Below are positions 6,580-7,558 of a DNA stretch of 7,558 nt, piece after piece (the stretch's first letter is position 1; each line of letters opens with the position of its first letter). The position numbers and the translations under genes are program-made. Source of the DNA: Flavobacteriales bacterium (lineage in GTDB: Bacteria; Bacteroidota; Bacteroidia; Flavobacteriales_D; Crocinitomicaceae); assembly GCA_009926905.1 (NCBI GenBank), contig RFNX01000471.1:1-7558 (forward strand), read 5' to 3'. The notes under the pieces are model-generated. The model searched no databases. It was not told the DNA's origin and saw nothing but the letters and a program-made list of their open reading frames with translations.

Positions 6580-6582
6580 ACC

Positions 6583-6996
6583 ATGTCAAAAATTATCGCT
6601 CTAGACTTTGGATTAAAACGCACAGGAATTGCCATCACAGATGAAAAACAAATCATTGCAAGTCCTTTGACGACAGTTGATTCGCCGCAGTTGATGGATT
6701 TTTTAAAAAAGCTCGTTCTCAAAGAAAAAATTGAATTATTTGTTCTTGGTTTTCCTTTGCGATTAGATGGAAGCGATTCGCACATTACAGAAAATGTTCG
6801 TATTTTAAAAGAAGTTTTAGAAAAAGAGTTTCCATCCATTCCAGTAGTATTTCAAGATGAAAGATACAGTTCAGCTTCGGCAATGGAAACCATACATTTG
6901 ATGGGCAAAACGAAGCATAAAAAGGATAAAAAATTAGTCGATCGTGTAGCTGCAACAATTATTTTGTCCGAATATATGCGAAGCATTGGAAAATAA
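6583..6996 (+). CDS. ruvX: Putative pre-16S rRNA nuclease / Holliday junction resolvase RuvX (YqgF)
   Basis: Cytoplasmic RNase H-fold nuclease of the YqgF/RuvX family, implicated in maturation of the 5' end of 16S rRNA and formerly described as a Holliday junction resolvase. The 137-residue product is of normal family length. Motifs: LDFGLKRTGIA at 7-17 with catalytic Asp8; LGFPLRLDGSDS at 55-66 (family form VGLPLxxDGxxG/S); QDERYSSASA at 91-100 with Glu93; and DRVAATIILSEYM at 120-132 with catalytic Asp120. An ATG twelve codons earlier (6547) is in frame, but it would add MYFISNNSLPLT, which is outside the family's usual start; MSKIIALDFG at 6583 puts the first motif where it belongs. A -7-like element between the two ATGs also favours the shorter form. 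It is followed after 36 bases by def, the order seen in other Flavobacteriia as far as I recall. Confidence 0.95.
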   Translation: MSKIIALDFGLKRTGIAITDEKQIIASPLTTVDSPQLMDFLKKLVLKEKIELFVLGFPLRLDGSDSHITENVRILKEVLEKEFPSIPVVFQDERYSSASAMETIHLMGKTKHKKDKKLVDRVAATIILSEYMRSIGK

Positions 6997-7017
6997 GCGT
7001 TCAAAACTTTATTTTTG
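6986..7017 (+). promoter_or_regulatory. Candidate full promoter of def, inside the end of ruvX
   Basis: TTG at 6986-6988 and TATTTTTG at 7010-7017 are separated by 21 bases, matching the Flavobacterium-type promoter TTG-N17-23-TAnnTTTG in both elements and spacing. This is the only promoter in the window with both boxes. The -33 element lies within the last codons of ruvX. The predicted leader before the def ATG at 7033 is about 10-12 bases. def can therefore be transcribed on its own as well as by read-through from ruvX. Confidence 0.6.
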
Positions 7018-7032
7018 CATAAAAATTAAGTA

Positions 7033-7558
7033 ATGATTTTACCAATCGTAGCGTACGGAGATCCAATTCTTAAAAAGGAAGCGGAGGAAATAGATAAAGA
7101 ATTCCCAGATTTAAAACAACTCATTTCTGATATGTTCGAAACAATGTATCACGCAAAAGGAGTAGGGTTGGCAGCACCTCAAATTGGCAAAAGTATTCGT
7201 TTGTTTATTGTAGATGGAGCGCCATTTGCGGATGAAGAAGGAGATGAACCGGATCCAAAAGCAGTTGGAATTGAAAATTTCAAAAAAGTTTTTATCAACC
7301 CAATTATTGAGGAGGAAAATGGAAATAAATGGTCGTTTCAAGAAGGTTGTTTGTCAATTCCAAAAATTAGAGAAAACGTATATCGTAAAGAGCAAGTACT
7401 GATTACTTATTATGACGAAAATTGGAACTTCCACGAAGAAAAATTTGATGGATACGCTGCTCGAATCATTCAACACGAATACGATCACATCGAAGGAATT
7501 TTATTCACAGACCATCTTTCACCATTGAAAAAGAAATTATTGACTAAAAGATTAAATA
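7033..7558 (+). CDS. def: Peptide deformylase, 3' end cut by window edge
   Basis: Metalloenzyme that removes the N-formyl group from the initiator methionine of new proteins at the ribosome. Hand translation from ATG 7033 gives 175 residues with the frame open to the window end. All three family motifs are intact: motif I GVGLAAPQIG (43-52, Gln50), motif II EGCLSIP (104-110, Cys106 as metal ligand) and motif III QHEYDHIEG (147-155, His148 and His152 as metal ligands, Glu149 catalytic). Between motifs I and II there is an acidic insertion, ADEEGDEPDPKAVGIENFKK (66-85), which I recall as common in Bacteroidota deformylases. The family is near 190-200 residues in this phylum, so about 20 residues and the stop codon are missing. 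The start is the only ATG giving the expected MILPIVAYGDPILKK N-terminus. Confidence 0.96.
   Translation, partial: MILPIVAYGDPILKKEAEEIDKEFPDLKQLISDMFETMYHAKGVGLAAPQIGKSIRLFIVDGAPFADEEGDEPDPKAVGIENFKKVFINPIIEEENGNKWSFQEGCLSIPKIRENVYRKEQVLITYYDENWNFHEEKFDGYAARIIQHEYDHIEGILFTDHLSPLKKKLLTKRLN

Larger units (their letters stand above)
6262..6582. other. Divergent intergenic region between lipoprotein gene and ruvX
   Basis: About 320 bases without a gene. It contains the lipoprotein promoter (6281-6288, minus), two short palindromes of the form TTGA-N5-TCAA (6337-6349, 6448-6460), a diverged direct repeat (6454-6488 and 6521-6555), a 12-base palindrome (6500-6511) and the ruvX promoter element (6572-6579, plus). 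The stretch 6350-6440 is very AT-rich and I see no structure or small ORF there that I would defend. Confidence 0.6.

Noticed and set aside
6547..6582. Upstream in-frame ATG as the start of ruvX
   Set aside because: It would add 12 residues not expected for the family, and the only promoter element lies downstream of it.
6528..6839. 103-residue minus-strand open frame over ruvX
   Set aside because: It is antisense to a gene with all family motifs, has no signal or domain of its own, and its composition is what the complement of ruvX would give.
7111..7402. Short open frames on both strands over def
   Set aside because: They are shadows of the peptide deformylase gene, whose three motifs are all in the other frame.

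Overview
The window reads as chromosomal DNA from a Bacteroidota bacterium, most likely Flavobacteriia/Flavobacteriales. It is AT-rich and uses the standard code. It carries a GLPGLI-family gene next to an outer-membrane beta-barrel gene, an arrangement typical of this phylum. Upstream of four of the six genes there are sequences matching the Bacteroidota -7 promoter element TAnnTTTG, and Shine-Dalgarno sequences are weak or absent. I cannot name the genus.

Layout: positions 1-6261 hold four genes on the minus strand, so transcription runs right to left. In transcription order they are a 260-residue lipoprotein of unknown function (6261-5479), a 916-residue outer-membrane barrel protein with an N-terminal carboxypeptidase-regulatory-like domain and a TonB-receptor-like plug (5387-2637), a 244-residue GLPGLI-family secreted protein that overlaps it by 23 bases (2659-1925), and an RND/MMPL-type exporter (1845-1) cut by the left edge after 615 residues. 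Positions 6583-7558 hold two housekeeping genes on the plus strand: ruvX (YqgF-type Holliday junction resolvase) and def (peptide deformylase), the latter cut by the right edge about 20 residues before its expected end. The two blocks are divergent and separated by about 320 bases of non-coding DNA.

How they may work together: all four minus-strand products are predicted to be in the cell envelope. The barrel and GLPGLI proteins almost certainly form a translationally coupled pair. The lipoprotein lies 91 bases upstream of the barrel gene with no visible terminator between them, so it may be co-transcribed. The RND gene has its own candidate promoter, with a perfect inverted repeat just upstream of the -7 element. 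The substrate of this envelope cluster cannot be read from the sequence. ruvX and def are a housekeeping pair unrelated in function to the left block, and def has a good promoter of its own starting inside the end of ruvX.

Non-coding structure is concentrated in 6262-6582: a lipoprotein promoter, two TTGA-N5-TCAA palindromes, a diverged 35-base direct repeat with 67-base spacing, a 12-base perfect palindrome between the repeat copies, and a -7 element placed so close to the ruvX ATG that its mRNA may be leaderless. I saw no tRNA, rRNA, CRISPR array, insertion sequence or convincing intrinsic terminator.
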